Of a DNA stretch of 5,993 bases, positions 5,803 through 5,993 are shown in pieces. How positions within the stretch are numbered: position 1 is the first letter of the stretch; each line of letters opens with the position of its first letter. Source of the DNA: Candidatus Minthenecus merdequi (lineage in GTDB: Bacteria > Bacteroidota > Bacteroidia > Bacteroidales > Paludibacteraceae); the NCBI GenBank assembly GCA_018064385.1, contig JAGHVI010000231.1:1-5993 (forward strand), written 5' to 3'. The position numbers were made by a program, and so were the translations under genes. The notes beneath the pieces were generated by a model, which saw nothing but the letters and a program-made list of their open reading frames with translations, did not search any database and was not told where the DNA came from.

Positions 5803-5817
5803 CAAGCCAAAAAATAT

Positions 5818-5993
5818 ATGGGCATAACCTTCGACATAGAACAGCAGAAGTTCCTGTTCAACTTTGAGCATGATGGAACGAGCGATTTGGTGACCCTCAC
5901 AGGCAGTGGCTATCAGGTGGAGGCATTCGGCAAATGCTTCTACTACGGCTATGAATTCGAGCCGGAAATTGACAGCGAAACCAGGACGAAGTT
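5818..5993 (+). CDS. Unrecognised protein, N-terminal 58 residues (runs off window end)
   Basis: The frame is open from ATG 5818 to the last base. It begins MGITFDIEQQKFLFNFEHDG, continues through SDLVTLTGSGYQVEAFG with KCFYYGYEFEPEIDS after it, and is still open at the edge. The start has an A-rich leader (AAAAAATAT before ATG), like those of the genes at 3772 and 4262. Alternating hydrophobic and polar residues suggest a beta-rich, soluble domain with a cluster of aromatics (FYYGYEF). There is no signal peptide, membrane helix or nucleotide-binding motif in the visible part. I do not recognise the family, and the sequence does not link it to sugar metabolism. Codon use resembles its neighbours, and coding on this strand looks convincing. 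Confidence 0.7.
   Translation, partial: MGITFDIEQQKFLFNFEHDGTSDLVTLTGSGYQVEAFGKCFYYGYEFEPEIDSETRTK

Larger units (their letters stand above)
5378..5817. other. About 440-nt stretch without a convincing intact gene
   Basis: The first 180 nt are AT-rich with stops in all forward frames and no recognisable product. TTGCGCA occurs at 5384-5390, 6 nt after the capE stop, and recurs within the 12-mer direct repeats further on. A weak 6-bp stem (TATAGT/ACTATA, 5440-5460) is visible. An A8 run (5572-5579) opens the small startless frame that ends at 5746. The last 60 nt before 5818 are an A-rich leader with a possible promoter. I find no intrinsic terminator, RNA gene or transposase remnant with confidence. 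A minus-strand frame across 5456-5767 is hydrophobic and Phe/Val/Arg-rich in the manner of an antisense shadow, and I do not accept it. The stretch looks like a boundary between the sugar-nucleotide cassette and a different module. Confidence 0.6.

Overview
The window looks like part of a surface-polysaccharide (capsule or O-antigen-type) locus from a member of the Bacteroidales, probably Prevotella or Bacteroides. The case rests on the protein types, A-rich leaders with weak or absent Shine-Dalgarno sequences, and intergenic 9-nt-unit repeats of a style I associate with that group. The genus is inference. No rRNA, tRNA, CRISPR array or complete insertion sequence is visible. All recognisable genes are on the + strand.

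Layout. Positions 2-118 are the last 38 codons of a GxxExxY-type protein (PD-(D/E)XK nuclease-like family), followed at once by two 9-nt repeat units (128-145). Next come a UDP-glucuronate 4-epimerase (161-1189), a CapF/WbjC-type bifunctional reductase/epimerase (1236-2504), a repeat-built hairpin between genes (2512-2588), and a CapG/WbjD-type UDP-HexNAc 2-epimerase (2608-3762). A small uncharacterised protein (3772-4224) precedes a CapE/WbjB-type UDP-GlcNAc inverting 4,6-dehydratase (4262-5377). A roughly 440-nt stretch (5378-5817) has no convincing intact gene. It holds a 58-codon reading frame that looks like a small gene lacking a normal start codon, boxed by two identical 12-bp direct repeats. 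An unrecognised partial gene starts at 5818 and runs off the end.

Together, CapE, CapF and CapG form the complete three-enzyme route from UDP-GlcNAc to UDP-N-acetyl-L-fucosamine. The upstream epimerase would supply UDP-galacturonate from UDP-glucuronate. The locus therefore probably builds a glycan containing L-FucNAc and GalA. No glycosyltransferase, flippase or polymerase lies in the window.

The main unexpected feature is a family of 9-nt units (consensus about ATTCTGCGT / ACGCAGAAT). It appears after the GxxExxY stop codon, as a hairpin between capF and capG, and in degenerate form inside the capF reading frame, where it coincides with about 21 codons absent from related CapF proteins as I remember them. 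That suggests dispersal of a repeat element into a coding sequence, with a GxxExxY gene as a possible partner.
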